Source of the DNA: Pseudomonadota bacterium
GTDB taxonomy: Bacteria; Pseudomonadota; Gammaproteobacteria; Steroidobacterales; Steroidobacteraceae
Direction: 5' to 3'
NCBI GenBank assembly: GCA_947453225.1
Contig: CANGFV010000009.1
Coordinates: forward strand, 1-35,118
DNA length: 35,118 nucleotides
A model generated the notes under the pieces. The model made no database searches, was not told the DNA's origin, and saw nothing but the letters and a program-made list of their open reading frames with translations. The translations under genes were made by a program, and so were the position numbers. Shown piece after piece: positions 10,243 to 17,681 of the stretch. The stretch's first letter is position 1. Each line of letters begins with the position of its first letter.

Positions 10243-11148
10243 TTAAACTCCCGTGGCGCGAAAGCGCGACAGTGTGGCACGCATGATTGTGGTGCCCACA
10301 AAGACCAATGCCGAAACCAATACGATGGCACCGCCGGTAGGTACAGGCAGCCCGAGTTGCATCGGCATCAATACGCCCAGAATGCAAGACAGCGTAGCAA
10401 TGATCACACTACCCGCAACAAAGCCACTTAAAGTACGACTGACATTACGCGCTGCGGCCGCAGGTATGAGCAACAGCGCCTCAACTAATACAGCACCGAT
10501 AATTTTCAGACAGGCCACTGTCACAATGGTCACTAATACGACAAAAACATATTCCAACAAGCGAACACGCACACCACGCGCATGCGCCAAACTTGGGTTT
10601 AGACTGGCAAGTAGCATCTGGTTATACAACGGCACGACCACCAACGCCGCGATCAATGTAACCACCAGCAAGATATTCATGTCGGTGTAATCCACCGCCA
10701 GAATTGAACCGAACAACACACTTTCCATCACATGCGTGTTGATCTTGGCAGAGACGTACAGCAATAGTGACGCACCAAAAGCCAACGAAATAGAGAGAAA
10801 AACACCAATCAAAGAATCATTCGATAAATTAGTCCGATATTGAGTGTATTTGAGCGCGATGCCAAAAAGGATGCAGAAACTAAACATCGAAATATACGGT
10901 GAAGTGTATGACTCACCCAACAAGATACCGATCGCCACACCTGTTAAGGCGGCATTACCTACCGCTTGACTGAAAAATGCCATGCGCTTAACTACAATCA
11001 TGGTGCCCAATGCACCTAGCAGCGGCCCGATCAGCAAAGTACACAGCAAGGCATTAATAACAAACTGATAAGTAAAGGCCTGCGGCAAGCTACCATTCGC
11101 CGCCAGCCCCTGCACTGTCACTCGAATTGACTCGTAAATTGCGTTCAT
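10243..11148 (-). CDS. Metal ABC transporter permease, ABC-3 family (ZnuB/FpvE-like)
   Basis: Integral inner-membrane permease of the zinc/manganese/iron ABC-3 family, 301 residues with about eight or nine hydrophobic helices. Family hallmarks include GPLLGALGTMIVVKRMAFFSQAVGNAALTGVAIGILLG near the N-terminus and the conserved cytoplasmic loop with ALLLIPAAAARN near residue 228, the usual coupling helix to the ATPase. Its ATG overlaps the ATPase stop by four bases (ATGA), so the two are translationally coupled. The binding-protein gene downstream starts two bases after its stop. The substrate cannot be told from the sequence; iron, zinc, manganese or nickel are all possible. Confidence 0.92.
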   Translation of the reverse strand: MNAIYESIRVTVQGLAANGSLPQAFTYQFVINALLCTLLIGPLLGALGTMIVVKRMAFFSQAVGNAALTGVAIGILLGESYTSPYISMFSFCILFGIALKYTQYRTNLSNDSLIGVFLSISLAFGASLLLYVSAKINTHVMESVLFGSILAVDYTDMNILLVVTLIAALVVVPLYNQMLLASLNPSLAHARGVRVRLLEYVFVVLVTIVTVACLKIIGAVLVEALLLIPAAAARNVSRTLSGFVAGSVIIATLSCILGVLMPMQLGLPVPTGGAIVLVSALVFVGTTIMRATLSRFRATGV

Positions 11149-11834
11149 GATGCCATCGCTTTGGGTTCAGCCCAGGTCAATACTTCAGAAGGCACACCAT
11201 GGAATAGCACCTTGCGGTTAATACCCGTCACCGAATGTGCCAACTTACGCACTTGATCCCAATCGTGATTAATCCACACCACGGTCACGCCCTTAGCATT
11301 TAATTCGAGCACCACTTCTTCGACTATGCGCGCGCCAGGTTCATCAATGTTGGCACAAGGCTCGTCAAGAATGAGTAACGTAGGTGCTGGCTCTAAGGCT
11401 TGGGCAAACAACACACGTTGGCGCTCGCCGCCAGACAATCCACCAAACGGTCGGTGTTCTTTTTCTAAGACACCCATACGTCGCAATGCAGCCTCAACAT
11501 CGGCGTGATGAATCTTTGAAACACCTAAAAATGCGGGTTTTCGCTGCGTCAGTAGCGCCATGACATCGCGTACCGTCATCGGTACATTGCGGTCAAAATC
11601 GAGCACCTGAGGGACATAACCCACCGGCCCGAGGTGCTCGCCTTCCAGACGAATTTGTCCGGTATGTGGCATTTGCCCTAAGAGCGCGCGTATTAATGAA
11701 GTTTTACCTCCTCCATTCGCACCAACAATGCAATGCAGCGAACCTGGCTCAATGCGAAAACTCACATGATCAAGAATGCGCGTCCCACCCAACTCAAGCG
11801 TTACATTATCAAAGATAACAGCCGGTCCAATCAT
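11145..11834 (-). CDS. Metal ABC transporter ATP-binding protein (ZnuC/FpvD-like)
   Basis: Cytoplasmic ATPase driving the adjacent permease, 229 residues. Walker A is GANGGGKTS (about 38-46), the Q-loop lies in GYVPQ, and the ABC signature is LSGGERQRV. Walker B reads LLILDEP and the switch histidine is in WINHDW, so all catalytic elements are intact. It starts two bases after the stop of the upstream binding-protein gene and ends in a four-base overlap with the permease, which fits a stoichiometric complex. A short C-terminus without an extra regulatory domain is normal for the metal branch of ABC ATPases. Confidence 0.94.
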   Translation of the reverse strand: MIGPAVIFDNVTLELGGTRILDHVSFRIEPGSLHCIVGANGGGKTSLIRALLGQMPHTGQIRLEGEHLGPVGYVPQVLDFDRNVPMTVRDVMALLTQRKPAFLGVSKIHHADVEAALRRMGVLEKEHRPFGGLSGGERQRVLFAQALEPAPTLLILDEPCANIDEPGARIVEEVVLELNAKGVTVVWINHDWDQVRKLAHSVTGINRKVLFHGVPSEVLTWAEPKAMAS

Positions 11835-11836
11835 GC

Positions 11837-12790
11837 TCAGTTCCCCTTCGGGTGATGTGCGGTGTAATCAATAGCTTCGGCGAGAGTATCGAGATTTTCT
11901 TTCATCTCGACCTCAAACTTATCTGCCGTGTAGGCGCCGCCGGAGATATGCGACAAGGAATACATTTTCACGCCCGTTGCCGCTTCGATAGGCTTGGACA
12001 AGCCATTAGCGAAATATTTCTCAGCAAACAGTACGCGCACATCCGCTTTTTTGATTGCATCAATCGTATTAGCCAACTGACGTGCAGTAGGCGTAACACC
12101 ATGACGCGGCTCGATCACCGCAGAAATTTTTAAGCCGAACTCCTGCATTAAATAATCATAGCCCGCATGCATGGTGGCAGAGCGAAATGCTGATAAATCC
12201 AACTTAGCAAAACGCGTCATGAAATCCGCACGCAAGCGACGAATACGAGCCGCATAAGCCGACGCATTACTGCGGTAATATCCCGCGTTGACTGGATCTA
12301 ATTCACCCAAACGTCTAGCAATTTCAAAAATCTGCTGAATTGCGGCGGTGGTAGACACAAAGGTATGTGGATTAACTATTTTTGCATTGCCTTGATCACC
12401 ACTAATCGGAATCAATGCCACCGAGGCATTGGCATAAATCAAAGGTAAATTGTCTTTACGCCCTGCGGCTTTGATAATTTCAAACGCCCATTCATCGTGG
12501 CCAATACCATTAACCACCAAAGTGTCCATGGTCATCGCGCGCTTCATATCGTTCGGCTGAGGCTGATAATTATGTGGATTCGATTCAGCATCAATAAGCG
12601 CAATCACTTCAGCTCTATCACCGACAATATTTGAGACAAAGCTGTAATAAGGATGCAGGGTTACCCCAACCTTCATCTTGCCTTTCAGGGTCAATGCGCC
12701 TGTGGAATTACTTGCCGCCCATGTGGAACTTAGTCCCATCAAAGCCAGTAACAAGACAACACAAAACTGTTTGATCATTTGCTTAACCAT
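11837..12790 (-). CDS. Metal ABC transporter substrate-binding protein (ZnuA/FpvC-like)
   Basis: Periplasmic binding protein of the ZnuA/TroA cluster, 317 residues with a signal peptide of about 26. Candidate metal ligands are present: H73 in SNPHNYQP, H98 in GIGHDEW, H142 in NPHTFVS, H208 in MHAGYDY, and the acidic residue E257 in LFAEKYF. No long His-rich loop typical of high-affinity zinc ZnuA is present. The ATG at 12790 overlaps the end of the upstream gene by eight bases; a second in-frame ATG lies at 12778. It is the first of two binding proteins flanking the ATPase and permease genes, and unlike the other it keeps the metal site. Confidence 0.9.
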   Translation of the reverse strand: MVKQMIKQFCVVLLLALMGLSSTWAASNSTGALTLKGKMKVGVTLHPYYSFVSNIVGDRAEVIALIDAESNPHNYQPQPNDMKRAMTMDTLVVNGIGHDEWAFEIIKAAGRKDNLPLIYANASVALIPISGDQGNAKIVNPHTFVSTTAAIQQIFEIARRLGELDPVNAGYYRSNASAYAARIRRLRADFMTRFAKLDLSAFRSATMHAGYDYLMQEFGLKISAVIEPRHGVTPTARQLANTIDAIKKADVRVLFAEKYFANGLSKPIEAATGVKMYSLSHISGGAYTADKFEVEMKENLDTLAEAIDYTAHHPKGN

Positions 12791-13514
12791 TACCTTTGAC
12801 CCGCTCAACTTCACTAGCGCCGTTATAGGGAATGATTTGACGCCAGCCACGCGCTACCAACCCTTCAGGTTTCAAAATATCTGGGAACGGCGCATTAGGA
12901 TTTTTATGAATCCATAAGGTAGCCTGATTAATCCAATACACACCACTATGTGCATGACCAATCACAATTAAATAAGCGCTCTGTCCGGGCGCCGTGCCGC
13001 CTGAACCATAGTAGCTCGCCGTACCCTGCCCTAAAGTGCCTTGATACACGGCATTGGGCGCAACAAATGAAGCCAACCCATTATTGGTTTTTGGCGGTGG
13101 CGGCGGTGCGGCTTCACCGGTTTTATTTGCGCCCGGCATAATGACCTGCCACTTCACTTCACCATTCACCTGCCAAAAGTTATCTTCGTAAAACGGTGGC
13201 AGTAAGGTGTCCTGCAACTCAGCAATGCTAGGCCATCTACCCGTATCGTTATTCGCCCAAATGATTTCATCTGCTGCAGACAACAATGCACTGTGGATCG
13301 CCTGATCTACAGAACTTAAGCCATCAAATGAACTGACTTGCCAATCTAGTAACGGCGGTGGGCCTTCTTGCTTTGGCTTGAGTAATACATACGCTGCCGT
13401 GGTAGCCACCAACAAGAAAGTAGCAAGAAAAAAAACGATACTCTCGAGTCTCCCCGAGCTCGGCAGAATAATTTGAGTTCTGGGTGAGGTCCCAATATCG
13501 ACATTGACGCTCAT
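12783..13514 (-). CDS. Single-TM protein of the transporter operon (DUF6162-like?)
   Basis: Protein of unknown function, 243 residues. It has a short cytoplasmic N-terminus, one membrane helix at about 26-44 (SIVFFLATFLLVATTAAYVLL), and a periplasmic domain interrupted by a Pro-rich stretch (EAAPPPPPKTNNG). The outer domain contains VIGHAHSGVYWINQATLWIHKNP, with three His. I tentatively place it in DUF6162, which I recall next to metal ABC transporter genes. In position and topology it matches FpvK, the inner-membrane protein encoded just before fpvC in P. aeruginosa. Its ATG overlaps the TGA of the DUF4198 gene (ATGA) and it overlaps the next gene by eight bases, so it is embedded in the operon. 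The frame is open to 13616, but ATG 13514 fits the coupling. Confidence 0.65.
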   Translation of the reverse strand: MSVNVDIGTSPRTQIILPSSGRLESIVFFLATFLLVATTAAYVLLKPKQEGPPPLLDWQVSSFDGLSSVDQAIHSALLSAADEIIWANNDTGRWPSIAELQDTLLPPFYEDNFWQVNGEVKWQVIMPGANKTGEAAPPPPPKTNNGLASFVAPNAVYQGTLGQGTASYYGSGGTAPGQSAYLIVIGHAHSGVYWINQATLWIHKNPNAPFPDILKPEGLVARGWRQIIPYNGASEVERVKGNG

Positions 13515-14359
13515 CGCATGTCCTTGGCCTGAACCCATAACACCGCATCCTGAGATAAGGGCTTGCCTTGATATTCTGTCTTCGGCCCTACATGCAAGGC
13601 GCACACACCCCACCACCCTGCACGCGGTAAGCCGATTTCAAACACGCCATTGCCATCAGCACGCATACTCATATTGCCGTAAGCCGGATGTGGAGCAACG
13701 ACACTGGATTGCACCGCGAAGGCCTTAGCCTTCAAATCGGGGGCATGATTAACGTACTCAATTTCAATTTCGGCAAACGGAACGGGCTTACCTTGCGATA
13801 AGACCACACCACGGAACACGCCACCCACCCAATTGGCATACGGTTTGTTGAGCGGTTGAATTTCAGCCGGTAGACCTTGAGGTTCATGCCAATTGCCCGG
13901 CACCCCGCCGACATTCATCACCAACTTGGTGAATTGCTGAATATATTTATCCTCTTCTTTCTCAAGATAGGGCTCAGGTTCTAACATGAACACATAATCG
14001 CCCAAGGATCGCATCACCTCACGCGGAATGACGGCTTGATACGCGGCCGCTTGATTACCCACGCCCTGCCACTGGATAGGCTGCAAATATTGTTTCAAAT
14101 CGGTCTTTACGGGCTTGGCAGCATCACCGCGCTGGCTCACCACATGAAATGCCTGCGGCTGCCCCATGGCCATCGTCGGCCCACCGGCGAATGGATGAGT
14201 GAACACCAATCCCATCGACACCATCGCGCCACGTTCCAGTGCCGACTCCTCGACATAGAGCATTTGGAAATGCGCCATAGCTGGCGAAGCACATGTTATT
14301 AGCACCGCAAGAACCACACTGGATGCAGCCCATCTCTTTAATGCATTTATACACATCAT
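13511..14359 (-). CDS. DUF4198 / NikK-like periplasmic protein
   Basis: Exported protein of the DUF4198 family, 282 residues, related to NikK/CbtJ-type accessory proteins of cobalt and nickel uptake. The signal peptide ends SPAMA, so the mature protein would start His30-Phe-Gln-Met-Leu, an N-terminal histidine well placed for metal coordination. An N-terminal beta domain contains VFTHPFAGGP and GDYVFMLEPEPYLEKEEDKYIQQFTK. A C-terminal carboxypeptidase-regulatory-like domain holds VVLSQGKPVPFAEIEIEYV and RADGNGVFEIGLPRAGWW. The start has AAGG seven bases upstream. It lies nine bases after the NikL-like gene. In FpvGHJK-CDEF terms it occupies the FpvJ position, but that equivalence is inference. 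Confidence 0.82.
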   Translation of the reverse strand: MMCINALKRWAASSVVLAVLITCASPAMAHFQMLYVEESALERGAMVSMGLVFTHPFAGGPTMAMGQPQAFHVVSQRGDAAKPVKTDLKQYLQPIQWQGVGNQAAAYQAVIPREVMRSLGDYVFMLEPEPYLEKEEDKYIQQFTKLVMNVGGVPGNWHEPQGLPAEIQPLNKPYANWVGGVFRGVVLSQGKPVPFAEIEIEYVNHAPDLKAKAFAVQSSVVAPHPAYGNMSMRADGNGVFEIGLPRAGWWGVCALHVGPKTEYQGKPLSQDAVLWVQAKDMR

Positions 14360-14368
14360 TAAGCAGCC

Positions 14369-14683
14369 TTACGAAATCTGGGCGCTATACATCGTCACCG
14401 AATGCCCTTCGCCACCCTCAAATATCACGTGATAGTCACCCGTCGGCGGCTTGAATAGAAAAGCCCCTGAATTATCCAGCACACCCTGCAATAACAACTT
14501 ATTCGCAGCATCTAACACCATGATTTTTCTACCTTCAGCGCTGGTGCCATCAGAAAACCCTGCCTCACACCTGATTTGCTCTGCTTCCACATAACAGTCA
14601 AGCAAGGGAGCATGCGCCCACGCATTCACGGCCAACGAACACAATGTGCCTGACAACCAAAACCGACCCTTAAAGCTCCGCAT
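14369..14683 (-). CDS. NikL-like small periplasmic protein
   Basis: Small exported protein of 104 residues and first gene of the seven-gene transporter operon. The signal peptide ends NAWA, which would leave His24-Ala-Pro-Leu as the mature N-terminus. The rest looks like one carboxypeptidase-regulatory-like beta sandwich: GFSDGTSAEGRKIMVLD, then LLQGVLDNSGAFLFKPP, then GGEGHSVTM. This pattern resembles NikL of NikMNQO-KL nickel systems as I recall it. It also has two cysteines (C30, C39) that could form a disulfide. ATG 14683 has AGAGG about nine bases upstream. Its pairing with a NikK-like gene supports a metal role, but here the transporter is an ABC-3 type rather than an ECF type. Confidence 0.7.
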   Translation of the reverse strand: MRSFKGRFWLSGTLCSLAVNAWAHAPLLDCYVEAEQIRCEAGFSDGTSAEGRKIMVLDAANKLLLQGVLDNSGAFLFKPPTGDYHVIFEGGEGHSVTMYSAQIS

Positions 14684-14735
14684 AGACTGAGACCTCTGAT
14701 CTTTAACTGATCACACCAGATTTCGCTTTATGCGC

Positions 14736-14763
14736 ATAATGGAGCCAGATTCTGAAGCGTCAA
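14736..14763 (-). promoter_or_regulatory. Candidate sigma-70 promoter of the seven-gene metal operon
   Basis: On the minus strand, -35 TTGACG (14758-14763) and -10 CATTAT (14736-14741) are separated by 16 bases. They would start a transcript about 45 bases before the ATG of the NikL-like gene at 14683. Together with the dyads just upstream, this makes 14684-14987 a regulatory stretch of 304 bases. I see no protein gene in it. Confidence 0.5.
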
Positions 14764-14779
14764 GTAAATAACTGTTGTC

Positions 14780-14806
14780 ATTACGGTTTATTAACGTAAT
14801 CGTTAA
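14780..14806. promoter_or_regulatory. Two overlapping inverted repeats (candidate operator)
   Basis: TTAACG-TAAT-CGTTAA at 14791-14806 is a perfect dyad. It overlaps a second dyad, ATTACG (14780-14785) and CGTAAT (14795-14800). The pair lies about 17-45 bases upstream of the -35 of the proposed operon promoter, which suits an activator or cooperative repressor. The sequence does not look like a textbook Fur, Zur or NikR box. Confidence 0.4.
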
Positions 14807-14987
14807 CAGACTGTAACGCCTTGAATAGCAATGACTTAGCCAAGACCACCGGCGCCTCATCAGCTTTATCCCGAACAGCATGACAACTTAGGTAAAAGTA
14901 CTTAACTGAGTCAGAACCTATTGAATCAGCTCAACAGGGTAAATTAATGACCAATCAAGCTAAGATGAGCTTTAGTCCCAGCATCAC

Positions 14988-15722
14988 TCACTTGATCGCA
15001 TCATTCGATAGCATTCTCTGCTGTCCCTTTTCGTCGACAAAATATCTATTGCCTTCGCAGATATATTCGAGCATTTGGTAATCCGGCATGCGCTTATAGC
15101 TCATCGTAAATGTCCAAGGCTTCTCAAGCACAACAGGGTCTTCTATCGTGATCTCATCACGCAGAATTTCGTGAGTTGCGAAGTAAATCCTCTCTTTAAT
15201 ACGCATCTGCTCACTATGCGGCATATTCTGATACATCACTTCAGGCTTAATACCTATGGTTTCAACGAGCAGAACACCCTTATCCCAGCGACCTACGGCA
15301 TGACCGAAAAAACTAGGTTCAATATCATCAAGAGCTTTTTGCGCTTTATCTAAATAAATACGACGCACTTGAGTGTAGGCCTCCTGAATAATAGTGATCT
15401 GCCCTTTGCTTTGAATAATTTCCATCGGGAAAGGTCCGCCCATCATGCCAGGCATGCCATCGCCCTGACATTGCATAAGTCTGGTAGCCAGTGGCATGCC
15501 GTTAGCATTCGCCTCACTCTGCGCCTGAACTAAGCGCTGCTTTTCTTTAAAATACTCAGCTTTAAGCTGTGCCTGTTGGGATGCAGGTGCAGTTGGATCT
15601 TTCGCTCGCTCCCATACGCCAGTGATATCTGGAATAGCTAAACCTGCGTGCTGAGCCACAGCAAAAAATGGCATGAAAAGCAGCAGACACAATATACAAG
15701 TTATTATTTTTAAGGGATTCAT
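14988..15722 (-). CDS. Exported protein of unknown function, DUF6152 partner
   Basis: Exported protein of 244 residues with a clear signal peptide (about 1-23, ending FAVA). Mature residues start QHAGLAIPDITGVWE; the D-x-S/T-G-x-W opening is common in exported beta-rich proteins of Steroidobacter and sphingomonads. Further recognisable pieces are QGQ-type beta strands, YTQVRRIYLD, FFGHAVGRWDKGVLLVETIGI, PHSEQMRIKERI and EITIEDPVVLEKPWTFTMSYKRMP. They form a family I have seen beside DUF6152 genes but cannot name or assign a function. The start ATG 15722 has AGGG eight bases upstream. The gene lies 22 bases after the DUF6152 gene, so the two form one unit. Confidence 0.7.
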   Translation of the reverse strand: MNPLKIITCILCLLLFMPFFAVAQHAGLAIPDITGVWERAKDPTAPASQQAQLKAEYFKEKQRLVQAQSEANANGMPLATRLMQCQGDGMPGMMGGPFPMEIIQSKGQITIIQEAYTQVRRIYLDKAQKALDDIEPSFFGHAVGRWDKGVLLVETIGIKPEVMYQNMPHSEQMRIKERIYFATHEILRDEITIEDPVVLEKPWTFTMSYKRMPDYQMLEYICEGNRYFVDEKGQQRMLSNDAIK

Positions 15723-15744
15723 GAGCACATACCCTGATACGTAA

Positions 15745-16152
15745 TTATGGCGTTCTCTTAAAGATATAACCCGCTGGAATAGGCATCTCAACTTTTTGAC
15801 CATTGGCTAGCGTCGCTTCAAGTAACAACCCTGTCTGATCACCGCTTAATGTTGGGGCGGCCACTGCCGTTACTTGATCGCCAACCTTAATCATATTTGA
15901 CCGCCAACCACCTCGGATCATGATGTTAATGCTCGTTCCTTCTAAGACATAGTGATGTGCAGCACCTGTCGCATCCTGCACATCCAACTCTAAATACGCA
16001 TGGGGATTGGTCCACTGCCATTTCGTCACTACGCCCTTTAATGTGACCGATCGGGAACTATCGTAAACAGCGAAGGAATGATGAGCCAATGTAGCATTGG
16101 CAATGCATAAGCTAAGAAGCACCCAAATAATTTTATCTTTTAATACATTCAT
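15745..16152 (-). CDS. DUF6152 family exported protein
   Basis: Small periplasmic protein of 135 residues. The signal peptide ends NATLA, and the mature chain starts His24-His25-Ser-Phe-Ala, the hallmark of DUF6152. Family signatures follow: TLKGVVTKWQWTNPHAYLELDV and GLLLEATLANGQKVEM. The fold is predicted to be a small OB-like beta barrel with no known activity. ATG 16152 is chosen over an upstream in-frame start at 16200 because it begins right at the signal peptide. It has its own promoter region (16153-16307) with an inverted repeat, and is followed by the exported partner gene. Confidence 0.82.
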   Translation of the reverse strand: MNVLKDKIIWVLLSLCIANATLAHHSFAVYDSSRSVTLKGVVTKWQWTNPHAYLELDVQDATGAAHHYVLEGTSINIMIRGGWRSNMIKVGDQVTAVAAPTLSGDQTGLLLEATLANGQKVEMPIPAGYIFKRTP

Positions 16153-16183
16153 AAGCGCAGAAACCCAGCAGGACGGACTGAAA

Positions 16184-16221
16184 TTTATAGCAGAAGGCAA
16201 GTCTGATTCAGCAATGAATCA
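16184..16221 (-). promoter_or_regulatory. Candidate promoter/operator of the DUF6152 unit
   Basis: On the minus strand a TATAAA (16184-16189) lies 32 bases before the DUF6152 start. A perfect dyad TGATTCA-GCAA-TGAATCA (16204-16221) sits 15 to 32 bases upstream of it, where the -35 should be. No good -35 hexamer is seen at the standard distance, so an activator-dependent or repressed promoter is possible. Confidence 0.35.
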
Positions 16222-16307
16222 ACTCATCGCAGAAGCATAATGAGCGATATTTAATGACTTAGTTCAGAAGACTTGCAAAGATGCGTTAAGCCATCACTTG
16301 CAACAGA

Positions 16308-16967
16308 TTACTGCTGCCTCACACCATAATTCACCAGCTTGTCGTAGTAGCCTTGGATGCTGAGTGTGAGCAGCACCGGAAAACCATTGGTGTTCAAAAA
16401 ATACCAGCCATGCTCACCAGTAAAGGGCGCCACTAAAGAGCCATTTGCACCAGCACTGCCATCTTGTTCTTCATATCTAACAAAGGCGGATTTATCTTCC
16501 CAAGCAGGATCATGCCCATGAAAGTCGACATAAATACTGTCGTGATCCACCTTCCATGAGTACAAAATCATCTTTCCCTTCGGCAGCATGGCCTTAATTT
16601 CAGTTTCAGCGTCTGCAGGTAGCTCGATCGTTAACACTTCTGACTTAGCGGGCTCAGGCTGCGCTTGATGTACTGCAGGATTGGGTAGTGGCAACGGCTC
16701 GCCAGTTGCCGGCGGTGTTGCCGTTACCACAGGTTCAGCACCTGCCAACACATCATCTATGGCCACCCGACTTTTAGATGCCTTGCCACTCATCTGCGTC
16801 AACCCCAAGGCACGACCCACGCCAGTTGGATCAATGCCATATTCAGCGGGCAACACCGCAATGACCAGCACAAGTACAGCCAGCAGCACAGCAAGACCTA
16901 CACTCAACAGTAACCGCCTGCCCGTAGGTGGATTAGCTTGAAAAGGCGACAGAGGTGCTTGTGACAT
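16308..16967 (-). CDS. Transmembrane-anchored periplasmic protein linked to HupE
   Basis: Protein of 219 residues of a type usually annotated only as transmembrane anchor protein. A short cytoplasmic N-terminus is followed by one strong membrane helix (about 18-40), a Pro/Ala-rich linker (75-108), and a beta-rich outer domain (109-215). That domain has histidines clustered in VDHDSIYVDFHGHDP (H142, H150, H152) plus H186. The C-terminal GEHGWYFLNTNGFPVLLTLSIQGYY is reminiscent of GOLD-like beta-sandwich ends. It starts 26 bases after the HupE-type gene and is the third gene of the dioxygenase unit. A metal-handling role is inferred from context and histidines only. Confidence 0.7.
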   Translation of the reverse strand: MSQAPLSPFQANPPTGRRLLLSVGLAVLLAVLVLVIAVLPAEYGIDPTGVGRALGLTQMSGKASKSRVAIDDVLAGAEPVVTATPPATGEPLPLPNPAVHQAQPEPAKSEVLTIELPADAETEIKAMLPKGKMILYSWKVDHDSIYVDFHGHDPAWEDKSAFVRYEEQDGSAGANGSLVAPFTGEHGWYFLNTNGFPVLLTLSIQGYYDKLVNYGVRQQ

Positions 16968-16993
16968 ATTTTATTTTAGCCTTATAAATCGGT

Positions 16994-17677
16994 TTAAACC
17001 GTGAAAAAACCAGTGAGTTGATAGCCAAACAAAACAAAGCCTGCCGTCATAATTAACACATTAGCCTGATAAGCACGCTGCATGAAAGACCGACTATGTC
17101 GCCATGCATTAAATAGCAGCAATAGCACTGTCAGCGCCATGAGTTGTCCTAGCTCTACACCCAAGTTAAATCCGATCATATTCGAGATCAGACCTTGCCT
17201 TGATAACGCCAAATCTTGAAGCTTAGTAGACAACCCAAAACCATGCGCCAAACCAAAACCCCATACCATTAGACGCGTATCCAATTGCCAGTTTAGACGC
17301 TTAAAACCGCCCATATTCTCAAAGGCTTTGTACACCACTGATAGCCCAATGACAGCATCGACAAGATAGGCATTCACATGAAGGCCTACGAGCACACCAA
17401 GCATTAAGGTCAGGCTATGACCGATCGCAAACAAAGTGACATACAGCGCCACATCTTTCATGCGATACAAAAAGAAAATCACCCCAGCTAAAAACAATAT
17501 ATGGTCATACCCTGTAACCATGTGCTTAGCACCTAGATACAAATAAGGCATGAACGCTACGCCTTGAATAGTTTGAATGTAGCTGGCATCGGTAACGGCC
17601 ACACCATGCGCTGCGCCACTGGCCATACACATGAGATAGAGCAAACAAGCGGGTAATAAAAGCCTGTAGTAGCGCAT
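16994..17677 (-). CDS. HupE/UreJ-type membrane protein
   Basis: Polytopic membrane protein of 227 residues, related to the HupE/UreJ family of putative nickel/cobalt permeases. A cleavable signal ends SGAA, giving His24-Gly-Val as mature N-terminus. Motifs are GAKHMVTGYDHILFL (49-63), FAIGHSLTL (83-91), FGLAHGFGL (141-149) and FNLGVELGQ (170-178). The His and Asp residues lie in or near membrane helices, as in metal permeases. ATG 17677 with GGA seven bases upstream is preferred; a GTG at 17689 would overlap the dioxygenase gene by eight bases. It lies between a 2OG-Fe dioxygenase gene and the anchor gene. The transported metal is not evident from the sequence. Confidence 0.88.
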   Translation of the reverse strand: MRYYRLLLPACLLYLMCMASGAAHGVAVTDASYIQTIQGVAFMPYLYLGAKHMVTGYDHILFLAGVIFFLYRMKDVALYVTLFAIGHSLTLMLGVLVGLHVNAYLVDAVIGLSVVYKAFENMGGFKRLNWQLDTRLMVWGFGLAHGFGLSTKLQDLALSRQGLISNMIGFNLGVELGQLMALTVLLLLFNAWRHSRSFMQRAYQANVLIMTAGFVLFGYQLTGFFTV

Positions 17678-17681
17678 TAGT

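Noticed and set aside
10253-10690. 145-codon plus-strand frame opposite the permease gene
   Set aside because: Shadow of the permease coding frame, low-complexity Thr/Ala/Asn translation.
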